The position numbers and the translations under genes are program-made. DNA of 64,000 nt from Symbiodinium natans (Eukaryota > Sar > Dinophyceae > Suessiales > Symbiodiniaceae), in the NCBI GenBank assembly GCA_905221605.1, contig CAJNDS010000169.1, positions 233,501 to 297,500 of the forward strand. Reading direction: 5' to 3'. The notes beneath the pieces were generated by a model, which was not told the origin of the DNA, ran no database searches, and saw only the letters and a program-made list of their open reading frames with translations. Below, piece after piece: positions 25,401 to 37,400 of the stretch (the stretch's first letter is position 1; each line of letters begins with the position of its first letter).

Positions 25401-28400
25401 GGTTTAGGGCTTAGGGTTTAGGGTGTAGGGGCTTAGGGGCTTGATTCGGGTTTGGGGTGTAGGTGCTGTCCGGCTTAGGCTTTGGGAGTACTTGATAGAC
25501 AACTGCCTTGTGGGCTGCAGCTCGGGACCCTAAACCCTAAACCCTAAAACCCTCAAAACCCTAAACCCTACACCCCTGAACCTGTGGCTCGCAACCGACA
25601 GTTGCGAAGTAGGCAACGAGAAGCCTCTGTAACCGAAAAAAGCCAAAACCCTGAACCCGAAACCCTAAAGCCCTAAAACCCTAAACCCTAAACCCTAAAC
25701 CCCTAGACCCTAGACCCTAGACCCTAAACCCTAAACCCTAAACCCTAAACCCTAAACCCTGCACCTGGCCTGTCTTGGACTCGTAGGTGGCCGGCTCCGG
25801 GGCCTGCGCATCCTCGGCAAGTGTACTACTTGTCGGTTCAGGGTTTAGGGTTTAGGGTTTAGGGTTCAGGGTTCAGGGTTTAGGGTTTCGGGTTTAGGGT
25901 TTAGGGTTTAGGGTTGAGAGGGCATAGGAGGTTTGAGGGTTCTTTTTGAGGTCGGGGTTTAGGGTCTCGGGTATAGGGCTTAGGGTCAAGTTTTAAGGTT
26001 TGGGGTCTAGGGTTTAGGGTTTAGTGTTTAGAGTTTGGGGGGTTTGGGGTTCAGGGTTTAGGGTTTGGGGTTTGGGAGGCCCGAAACCCCCCTGACTCCA
26101 AACCCGAAATTCGAAGCCCTGTGCATGAACAGAGCTCTTCCCTCCAACCTCCACCCACCCCGAAACTCCAAAATCCCGCGCCTGGAGGAAAGCTGTGAGG
26201 GTCTTGGCGTCTTGGTGGCCAATCACGGAAGCATCCATCATGGCCTGCTTTAAGGTTCTTTGGTGAAGGGCGTGGGGGCACAAACTCCATATATCCGAAA
26301 CCCTCAAAACCTAGACAAGCTTCAGGCTTAATCTGGTGGTGTTCTTTCTCCGGAGCTGAGGGGGCACCGGATTCCCATCACTTTGGGGGATTGTGTTGGC
26401 TGCTGTGTGGCGGCTAGTCCGACAAACCTTCGGGGCCTAACCCTCAAGCCTCCAAAACCTGAAACCTTGAACCCCTTCGCCCTCAACGCTGAGACCCCAA
26501 AACCCTGAAACCCTAAACCCTGAAACCCCATACACCCTGAATCCCGAAACCCTAAGCCCTAGAACCAAAACCTGAAACCTTGAAACCGAAAAGTAAAACT
26601 CCAAGACCCTAAAAAACCCTAACACCCCCCTAAACCCCTGAAACCCTAAACCCCTAAAACCCCTGAAACCCTAAACCCCTAAAACCCTAAACCCTAAACC
26701 CTAAACCCCTAAAACCCTAAACCCTAAACCCACGACGAAAAACACATCGAGCTGACAGGCTCTGCCGCGAGGGCTGCCCGTCTCCCAGAATCCCCGGCGC
26801 TTGCAACCCAAGGTCCGAAAGAGGGTTTAGGGTTTAGGGTTTAGGGTTTAGGGTTTAGGGTTTAGGGTTTAGGGTTTAGGGCTTAGGGCTTAGGGCTTAG
26901 GGTTTAGGGTTTGGGCTTTAGGGCCGTAGATGAGGGTTTTAGGGCTTAGGGTTCAGGGTTTTACGGTTTCAGGGCTTTAGGGTTTTAGGGTTTTTGGGTT
27001 TTTGGGTTTTTGGGCTTTTGGGTTTTTTGGGTTTTTGGGTTTTTGGGTTTTAGGGTGTTAGGGTTTTAGGGTTTTTGGGTTTTAGGGTTGTTTGGTTTTT
27101 TGGTTTTTTGGGTTTTTTGGGTTTTTGGGTTTTTGGGTGTTTTTTGGTTTATTGGTTTTCTTGGGTTTTTGGGGTTTTTTGGGTTTTTGGGTTTTTGGGT
27201 TTTTGGGTTTTTTTGGGTTTGGGTTTTTTTGGGTTTTTTGGGTTTTGGGGTTTTTGGGTGTTTGAGTTTTTGGTTTTTTGGGTTTTTGGGTTTTTGGGTT
27301 TTTGGGTTTTTGGGTTTTTGGGTGTTTGGGTTTTTGGGTTTTTGGGTTTTTGGGTTTTGGGCCTAACCCCTCACCCCAAACTCCTGCAAACCCTAAAGTC
27401 CGAAACCCTCAAAGCTCCAACCCCAGATGACACGGCTGAGATTCAATCGCTTCGGGTTTTCGGGGGCCAGCTTGGATGGTTTGGAGGGTTTAGGGTTTAG
27501 GGGTTTAGAGGTTTAGGGGTTTAGGGGTTTAGGGTTTTAGGGGTTTTGGGGTTTTTGGGTTTTTGGGTTTTTGGGGTTTTTGGGTTTTTGGGTTTTTGGG
27601 TTTTAGGGGTTTAGGGGTTTTAGGGGTTTAGGGGTTAAGGGGTTTAGGGGTTTAGGGGTTTAGGGGTTTAGGGGTTTAGGGGTTTAGGGTTAGGGTTTAG
27701 GGTTTAGGGCTTAGGGTGTAAGGCTTGGGAGTGCTGGGGAGTTTAGGGGCAAAGGGACGTTCGGGGTTGGGGATTTCGGAGTTTAGGGTTTATAGGGAGG
27801 ATGTTTAGGGCTGAAGGGTTCCAAGGGTTTGGGGTTCCAGGTTTAGGGTTTAGGGCTTAGGGTTTAGGGGTTAGGGTTTAGGGTTTAGGGTTTAGGGTTT
27901 AGGGTTTAGGGTTTAGGGTTTAGGGTTTAGGGTTTAGGGTTTAGGGTATTAGGGTTTAGGGTTTAGGGTTTAGGGTTTAGGGTTTAGGGTTTAGGGTTTA
28001 GGGTTTAGGGTTTAGGGTTTAGGGTTTAGGGTTTAGGGTTTTTGGGTGGAAGGTTTGGGGTAGGAGGTTTCGGGTGCCTCGCACCCTGAACTCACGCTTT
28101 GCGCCTGGACTGCCTGCAGGAGGCTTCCGGCGCCCTTCACCTGGCAGGAGTTTAGGGTTTAGGGTTCAGGGTTTAGGCTTTAGGGTTTAGGGTTTAGGGG
28201 GCATGTTGGATGGGTTTGTGGAGGTGAAACCTCCCTCTTTCCCTCCTTACACCCCCGAAACGCGGGGGGAAAGGGGGGCGGGGGGGGTCCCCCGGCAACT
28301 TTTCCGTGGAGGACCCACAACCCACACCATGCATGCTAAGGGGGAACGTCTCAAATTTTGGGTTTGGTCCCCCAAAGCAAACCCAAACCACAAAACCAAA

Positions 28401-31400
28401 CCATACACTCGTTCTCCTGCGGGGTCGGCCCCTAAACCCCTAAGCCCGCTAACCCCTAAACCCCCTAAACCCCCCAAACCCACTAAACCCCCCTAAACCC
28501 TAAACCCCCAAAGCCTCCTAAACCCCCCAATAATAAACCCGCTTCAAACCCCAACCGACACTTTCTGTTCCCCAAGGTGCCTGCGCCAGCGACTCACCCT
28601 TGGCCTCCTGGTGGCTTTAGGGTTTAGGGTTTAGGGCTGAGGGTTGAGGGTCGAGAGTTTAGGGTTAGGGTTTAGGGTTTAGGGTGCAGGGCTAAACGGG
28701 TTAAGAACGTCGGGTTAGGGCTGACAGGGGTTTAGGGTTTAGGGTACTAAACAAAGTGCAACAAAAACAAGGCGATGTTTAAAACATACGAAACTAAAGA
28801 AACCCAAAATCTCCAAGAAACAAATAAACCTACGCCCTAAGCCCGAAGCCCGAAGCCCGAAGCCCGAAGCCCGAAGCCCTGAACCCCAAACAACGATACA
28901 CAAAAGCACGGCTAATACAGGGGCCTGAAAAATTCGAACAGGGTTTGGGGAGGGGGGGGGGTATGGTAGAATAGTTTTAAAGGGACCATAAGGGAAATTC
29001 ATAAGGGAATACTATTAGTAATTATTCGACCCTAGATTAGGTACCTAGGGAACCTTAGAAAAACTTACGGAACCTTACGGAACCTTCCGGAAGCTTACGG
29101 AACCTTACGGAACCTTACGGAACCTTACGGAACCTTACGGAACCTTACGGAACCTTACGGAACCTTACGGAACCTTACGGAACCTTACGGAACCTTAGGG
29201 AACCTTAGGGAACCTTAGGGAACCTTAGGGAACCTTAGGGGGGAGCACTAGGGAACCTTAGGGAGCCTTTGGGAACGTTAGGGGGAGTATTAGGGAACCT
29301 TGTAATTATTCGGAACCTCATATGCTGTGCTCAGCAAGTTTCTACAGCGGATTCGACCGTTGATTGTCACGTGCGGGCAGTGGAGATTCTCTTTTTCAGG
29401 AGCCCAAGAAGGTACCCCTAAACCCTAAACCCTAAACCCTGAACCCTAAACCCTGAACCCTAAACCCTAAACCCTGAACCCTGAACCCTAATTATAAGGA
29501 CCCCCCATACCACCCAGAGACTCCAAAACCCCCTTAATTAGGGAATATCCCTTAAAGTCTAATAAGAACCCTAGTATGATTTAAGGAATATTCCTTAATT
29601 AAGGGGTTTTGGAGTCTCTGGGTACCAGCGGCAACGCTCCTTCTTCTCGAGCATCGACATGGCCCGCTCCACCGTCGCGGAGGTCTCCAGGAGATCCTCC
29701 GTTGTTTGGGGGGGTCGGTTCCCTAAACCCTAAACCCTAAACCCTAAACCCTGGATCTCGCCTCCCAGCTCCCCCTCCCTTGCACACCCACCCCCCCCCA
29801 TCTAAAAAAATAGCAGAATAGCAGAACCGCTTCAACCGACCCTGACCCCCCCATCCACCCCTACCCCCCCGCCACCCCTAAACCCTAAACCCTAAACCCT
29901 AAACCCTAAACCCTAAGCCCTAAACCCTAAACCCTAAACCCTAAACCCAAACACTCACCTCAACCTCTGAACCCCAGACCCGGACCAAAAAAGCTCGGGC
30001 ACGGAACCATAAAAAAGTACAAAAAATGTATCATACAACTAACCCATCCTGGAACAAATCCACAACCCAGGAAAAAACAACAACAAACAGCATCTTTAAA
30101 AAATAATACTAATAATAATAATAATAATATTATTAATATTAATAATATTCATATTAATAATATTCATAATATTAAGAATATTAATAATATTAATAAAATT
30201 AATAATATTAATAATATTAATAATATTAATAATATTAATAATATTAATAATATTAATAATAATAATAATGTTAATAATGATAACAATGATAATGACCATA
30301 ATCATAATAATAGTAATAATCAAAATAATAATAATAGTAAAGGAAACAACAGAAAATGATAAAAGCACCACCCCTTTGGGACTCCTTCTCGGCGGCCTTG
30401 AAGTCGCTAGCCTGCGAGGGGAGTTTTAGGGTTGAGGGGTTTAGGGGTTTAGGGGTTTAGGGTTTAGGGTTTAGGGTTTAGGGTTTAGGGTTTAGGGTTT
30501 AGGGTTTAGGGTTTAGGGTTTAGGGTTTAGGGTTTAGGGTTTAGGTTTTCAGGGCTTTGGATTCAGGGTTTGGGGTGCAGGGGTTTGGGGTTTGGGGTTT
30601 AGGCTTAGGATTGCAAAGTCTGAGGTTTAGGGTTTGGGGTTTAGGGCTTCGTATTTGGGGGTGCTGGGTGAGCGTCCCTTGCTTGTGCTGCAATCTTGAG
30701 GTTGAGAATTCAGAACCCCGAAGACACAGAGCCAAAAAGCGCACAAAATCCCATCATCCCCTCACAGGCCCCCCGTTTAGATCTTTGAGTCGGGGGAGCA
30801 GGGGGGGGGGGGGTTACGCTTGAATTGCGTAGATTTGTTGGTCCCCTTCTAAAATCTCTACCACAGCACGCTCCTGAGAGCCTGCGGTACCAGAAAAGGC
30901 CCCAAGAACTTGGATCAAACCTCCTCCCAGAGTCCCTACACACCAAACCTAAAACCCTATAATCCTAAACCCTAAACCCGAAACCCCAAACCCTATACCC
31001 TCTACTCTAAACCATCCTAAACCCTAAACCACCCAAAACCCTAAATCCTAAACCCCAAACCCTAAACCCTAAACCCCAAACCCCAAACCCTAAACACACA
31101 ACCCTAAACCCTAAACCCCCAAACCCCAAACCCCGAACCCTAAACCCTAAACCCTAAACCCCAAAACCCTAGCCCGGATTCCGCTCGCCTCCTTCGTGCG
31201 AACCTCAGTAGCGGCCGCCAAGTCGGCCTAACAAAAAGTCGCCAGGGCTCAAGGCTTTCGTTAGGGTTTAGGGTTTAGGGTTTAGGGTTTAGGGTTTAGG
31301 GTTTAGGGTTTAGGGTTTAGGGTTTAGGGTTTAGGGTTTAGGGTTTAGGGTTTAGGGTTTATGGTTTAGGGGTTTAGGGTTTAGGGTTTAGGGTTTAGGG

Positions 31401-34400
31401 TTTAGGGTTTAGGGTTTAGGGTTTAGGGTTTAGGGTTTAGGGTTTAGGGTTTAGGGTTTAGGGTTTAGGGTTTAGGGTGGGGGGGGGGAGATACCCACAG
31501 CTTCGGGCTCTATCTGTCAGATTGAGATCTTGTAAACCTAAACCCGGAACCTTCCTGAGTTTCTCCCCTAATCCCTAAGATTTGAAACCCGGAACCTGAA
31601 TCAAGGGCCCTACACCCTCCAAGCCATAAACCCCTCAAACCCAATACCCTCAATCCCTCAAACCCGGAACCCTAAGCTCTAAGCCCCAAACCCCAAACCC
31701 TAAATCCCAAACCCTAAGCTCGAAACCCCAAACCCTAAACCCCAAACCGTAAACCCCAGACCCTGTTTAGGGTTTGGGGTCCAGGGTTTAGGGTTAGGGT
31801 TTGAGGTTTAGGGTTGTGGTCCCGAAACCCGCCTCGTTGGAGGCAATGCCCTCAGAGGTCTCCTGCGCTCTGGGTCGGCTTTTGACTTTGTTTGGGGTTT
31901 AGGGTTTAGGGTTTGGGGTTTGGGGTTTAGGGTTTAGGGTTTAGGGCTTTGGGTATTCGGGTTTAGGGTTTAGGGTTTAGGGCTTAGGGTTTAGTTAGGG
32001 TTTAGGGTTTAGGGCTTGGGGTCCTTGCTTGGGGCATTGCGGCGCGAGCAGATGTTGAAGCTCCACTGGTGTGCACATAGACATACAGCACCATCCTACC
32101 CAGATAAACTTGAAACTCCCGCGCTCCAAGCTCCAACTGAGAGGGAAGCCCCGAAACTTACTTGAACCGGCACGCCCCGAAACTTTCCTGAACCCACAAA
32201 ATAGGGTTTAGGGCTTCTGGTTTGGGGCTAGAGGTTCAGGATGAAGGTTTAGAGGGGCTACTTTGGTGTGGACAATCTGGTACCTCACCCCCCAGACTCC
32301 TGGCCCTCCAGCGGGAGAGGAAGGGAGAGAGAGAGAGAGAGAGGGAGAGAGCGAGAGCGAGAGCAAGAGCGAGGGAGACAGAGAGAAAAAGATAGTGAGA
32401 GAGAGGGACAGCACAGGACGGAAATTCCAAAACCCAATCCTAAACTTCCGCGGCCCTCAACTGGCACCCCAAACACACAACCACCCTAACCCCGAAATGA
32501 AACCCTAAACCCTAAACCCTAAACCCTAAACCCTAAACCCTAAACCCTAAACCCTAAACCCTAAACCCTAAACCCTAAACCCTAAACCCTAAACCCTAAA
32601 CCCTAAACCCTAAACCCTAAACCCTAACCCTAACCCCTAAACCCTAAACCCTAAACCCTAAACCCTAAACCCTAAACCCTAAACCCGAATCAACCCCACC
32701 ACAGCTCTCCTCCATCGTTGTGGCGACGGCCTCCGCCTTTCCCGACGCCTATTTCGGAACTCACTGGTAGTAGGGTTTAGAGTTTAGGGTTTAGGGTTTA
32801 GGGTTTAGGGGTTAGGGTTTAGGGTTTAGGGTTTAGGGTTTAGGGTTTAGGGTTTAGGGTTTAGGGTTTAGGGTTTAGGGTTTAGGGTTTAGGGTTTAGG
32901 GTTTAGGGTTTAGGGTTTAGGGTTTAGGGTTTAGGGTTTAGGGTTTAGGTTTAGGGTTTAGGGTTTTTTAGGGTTTAGGGTTTAGGGTTTAGGGTTTAGG
33001 GTTTAGGGTTTAGGGTTTAGGGTTTAGGGTTTAGTTTTAGGGTTTAGGGTTTAGGGTTTAGGGTTTAGGGTTTAGGGTTTAGGGTTTAGGGTTTAGGGTT
33101 TAGGGTTTAGGGTTTAGGGTTTAGGGTTTCCGGTCGAGGCAAAGCACGACAGCACAGCAACGCCTTCGTGATTCCCATCCCTCCCATCCAAATAATTACA
33201 CTACATCCCGAACGTCAGGTTCGTAAATCCCTACCACTGAACCCCACCCCAAAACCCCAAATTAAAAGCCCTAAACCCCAAACCCTAAACCCCCGAAGCC
33301 CCGAACCTTCGTCGGGCCTTGCTGATACGGGCACTCAGCTCTTCAATCTCCTCCTTGGAAGTCTTGATCTGGTACCTGCTGAAAACCAGGGCTTCGGATT
33401 TAGGATTCAGGATTCCCGACTAAACCCTAAACCCTCAACCCGGAAACCCCAAACCCTAAACCCTAAACCACTAAACCCTAAACCCCACTCTAAACCCTAA
33501 ACCTTCTCAGCGAACAAGGATTAGGGGGAGGGGGGGGAGGGGGGCTTAGGGTTAAGGAATCAGGGTTTAGCTGAACTAATCATATGAAGTGGGGCCTGAT
33601 TTCTGAAGGAACCATGTATGGGGGTTTCCGACACTATGGTTTAGGGTTTAGGGAGGGTTGGTGAGGGTTTAGGGTTTGCTTACTACATTAGAAGGGATTA
33701 TTGGGGCCCTTATTATAAGGGGATCCTTCTTCTTTCGACGCCATAGCCCTCATTCTTGCTGTGAACCCCAGGCCTAAACCCCAAGCCCTTAGACCACAAA
33801 CCGCACAGCCCCAAAACGCTAAAGCCTTAGTAACTTAACAGCCCTAAAGCCAAACCCTAAACCACCGTAAAACCCTAAACCCTAAACTTCTGAAAACCCT
33901 ACGGCCCTACTGTGAGGTCCATGGTACTTCTAACCGATTTATGACTGCCGTATATATTGGTTTCTAAGTACACGCATCATTGAGTCAATGAGTGCCATGA
34001 ACCTCCAAGTAAACAGCGCCCATAACTGAGGGATAATTTATGGGGCTTCCAGGGGATACAAAGCAGACATACGAGGTCAAAAGAGCTCAAAAGGTAAACC
34101 CTAAACCCGAAAACCCTAAAACCCTAAACCCGAAACCCTAAGCCCCAAACCCTAAACCCTAAACCCTGCTTAAGATGTTCAGATGCCAGGCTGCTGGAGG
34201 TCGGCAGCGCGAAGCTCGCAGTTGTTGTTGAACTTGGTGATGCGCGCCTGGGGTTTAGGGTTTCGGGTTTAGGGTTTCGGGTTTAGGGTTTAGGGTTTAG
34301 GGTTTGGGGTTTAGCGTTTAGGGCTTGGGGGTCAGGGTTTAGGGTTCCGAGGTTCAGGGTTTGAGCTTTGGGGTTCAGGAGGTTTAGGGTTTGGGAGTTG

Positions 34401-37400
34401 GGGTTCAGGCAGCTCCCCACGAGGATTCTGGGTCGAGGGGAGCAGGGTTTGGGAACGGTTCTCCCGAAAGCGTTTTGAGCTGCGATTAAGACCTCGTGAG
34501 ACCTTTAAGTGTCAGCAAGACGAAACGTTTGGCGGACGATGCGGCGATACGGGTCATCGGAGACCTCATCCCATCCATCACCGTCGTGTAGGGTTTTAGG
34601 GTTTAGGGTTTAGGGTTTAGGGTTTAGGGTTAGGGTTTAGGGTCTAGGGTCTAGGGTCTAGGGTCTAGGGTTTAGGGTTTAGGGTTTAGGGTTTAGGGTT
34701 TAGGGTTTAGGGTTTAGGGTTTAGGGTTTAGGGTTTAGGGTTTAGGGTTTAGGGTTTAGGGTTTAGGGTTTAGGGTTTAGGTTTCGGGTTTCGGGTTTAG
34801 GGTTTAGGGTTTAGGGTTTAGTTTGCTCCCAGCTTGTCGAGGGCGCCCAGCGTCAGGACGCGGTGGTTTGTAGTCTTCGCTTCGGTGCTCGGGATCCAGA
34901 ACTCTCGAAACTTGGTAGACCAGTAACCCTATTATAATAAGGGCACCCTTTTTTGGGTTGATTATTTTATGAAAGAAACCATAGACAAAAAAGGGTAAAG
35001 GGAACCACTGGGCTACCACCCTGATATCAGGCCCCTTCTTCGAAGAAAGTATCCCGACATTCTGGGCGTTCGCGGGGTCTCTAGGGTTTGGAGCTTAGAG
35101 TTTAGGGTTCCGGTCTCTGTCAAGCCTTTTTTGACCCCACACAGCAGCCTTTGTTTACATCTCCACCCCCCCCTACCTCCCCCCCCCCCCCCCCCGAAAG
35201 GGGTGCTCCCAAGAATCTAAATTTTTGGGGAGACCCCTAAACCCTAAGCATTTGGGGAACCCCTAAACCCTAAACCCTAAACCCTAAACCCTAAACCCTA
35301 AATGTTGGGGGAGAGGCTGGGGGATCCCGATGGCAAAAAGCCCGAGGAGCATCCTCCGCCTTGCCCTCCTTCTTGATGGTGGTCTGCATGTCGGACAGCC
35401 TTGGGTCTTACTTGGAGGATTCATGGTACTTACTGGAACCCAATTTAGGGTTTAGGGTTTAGGGTTTAGGGCTTGGGGTTCAGGATTTTGGGTTGGGGGT
35501 TTCGGATGCACCTCGCGTTAGGCATAAGCCGAAGCTGGCAGAGGCAACGATGAAAGCGGTGACTTGGGAATGCACCGTCACAGCTGAGAGTGGGAAGCGA
35601 CTTCAAGGCAGATAAAGAGCATCCGGAACAGAAATCTTGTTAGGGTTTCGGGTTTAGGGTTTAGGAGTCCTGTTTCAAGCTTTGGAAAGATTCCTTAAGT
35701 GGGGGGGAGGTGTTGGTGCTATCCCATGATCGGGTTTAGGGTTTAGGGTTTAGGGTTTAGGGTTTAGGGTTTAGGGTTTAGGGTTTAGGGTTTAGGGTTC
35801 AGGGTTTAGGGTTTAGGGTTTAGGGTTTAGGGTTTAGGGTTTAGGGTTTAGGGTTTAGGGTTTAGGGTTTAGGGTTTCCACGTGCTTCGGGTTTAGGGTT
35901 TCATCCCTCAACCCAAGCTCGACCTCCCTCGCTGCGCCAAAACCTCCTTCCCCAAAGCGGAAAGCCCTACTTGGAGGTTCAGGCTACACATTAACCCCAA
36001 GCCTTGGGTCTTACTTGGAGGATTCAATGGTACTTACTGGAACCCAATTTAGGGTTTAGGGTTTAGGGCTCAGGGTTTAGGGTTGAGGGTTTAGGGTTCG
36101 GGGTACCCCTTAATCCTAAGCACCCCGCGCATGCAATACCCTAAACCCTACACCCTAAACCCTAAACCCTAAACCCTAAACCCTAAACAAAGCCGAACCC
36201 AGGCAAGATGCAGGGAGATCACCTTGGCCACAGGGTTCACTGCCTGTGGACGGGAACTCACAGCCCGTTTGCCTCTTGGGGCTTGGGGCTTCAGATCCTC
36301 CAAGCCCAGGCCCCAAACCCTAGCCCCTACACCCTAAACCCTAAACCCTAAACCCTAAAACCCCAAACCCTAAACCCTAAACCCTAAACCCTAAACCCTA
36401 AAACCCTAAAACCCTAAACCCTAAACCCTAAAACCCTAAACCCTAAACCCTAAACCCTAAACCCTAAACCCTAAACCCTAAACCCTAAATCCTAAATCCT
36501 AAACCCTACCATCCTTGTGAAGGTTTCGGGGGGTGCTGGGTCTAGGGTCCACCCTGCCCTTGCTTGGGAGAGCCCTGAGCGAAACCCGAAACCGCAACCG
36601 CATGCCAGCGATGAAAAGGGACCCCTGCCTCTTGTTGCCGCTTTGGGGTTTAGGGTTTAGGGTTTAGGGTTTAGGGTTTAGGGTTTAGGGTTTAGGGTTT
36701 AGGGTTTAGGGTTTAGGGTTTAGGGTTTAGGGTTTAGGGTTTAGGGTTTAGGGTTTAGGGTTTAGGGTTTAGGGTTTAGGGTTTAGGGGTAGGGTTTAGG
36801 GTTTAGGGTTTAGGGTTTAGGGTTTAGGGTTTAGGGTTTAGGGTTTAGGGTTTTGGGTTTTGGGTTTTGGGTTTAGGGTTCTTTTTCCCCGCCCTCGGTG
36901 TGGGCTGTTAGATTTTGAGCTGAGCTCTTCTCCTCGCCTGGTCTGCTCCTCGCCCGTCACCTGTATCCCACCGCAGGGAGAGTGTCGCCCGGTAAGCCCT
37001 AAATGCCCAATACACACCATAAACCCTATTAACCTTGCAAGCTCTAGAAACAACTCTATGAGCCCTCAAAACCCTAGAAGCCCAATAAACCCCATAAACC
37101 CTACAAATCCCGTGAACCCTCTAAGCCCAGAAAGCCCTAAACACCCAAGACCGGCTGGCTCTTAGTAGGGAATGAGGGAATTAGGGCCCTATAGAATCTC
37201 TAAACCCTGAACCCTAAACCCTAAACCCTAAAACAAGATCCAGGAGGGGGGAGAAGTTTCGGCCTGTCCGGAGACCAGGGCCAGGTTGGCAAGGAGAAGC
37301 ACCAAGCGGCCTGAGCTGGGTTGAATTCTGGGTTTTCAGGGTTTGGGGATTAGGGTTTGGGGTTTAGAGTTTGGGGTTTAGGGTTTAGGGTTTAGGGTTT

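Noticed and set aside
27075-27500. 141-codon GFLGFWVFG frame resembling a membrane protein
   Set aside because: Read-through of TTTTTGGG 8-mers; hydrophobicity is an artefact of the repeat.
30096-30371. 91-codon Ile/Asn-rich frame
   Set aside because: AATAATATT microsatellite read in frame.
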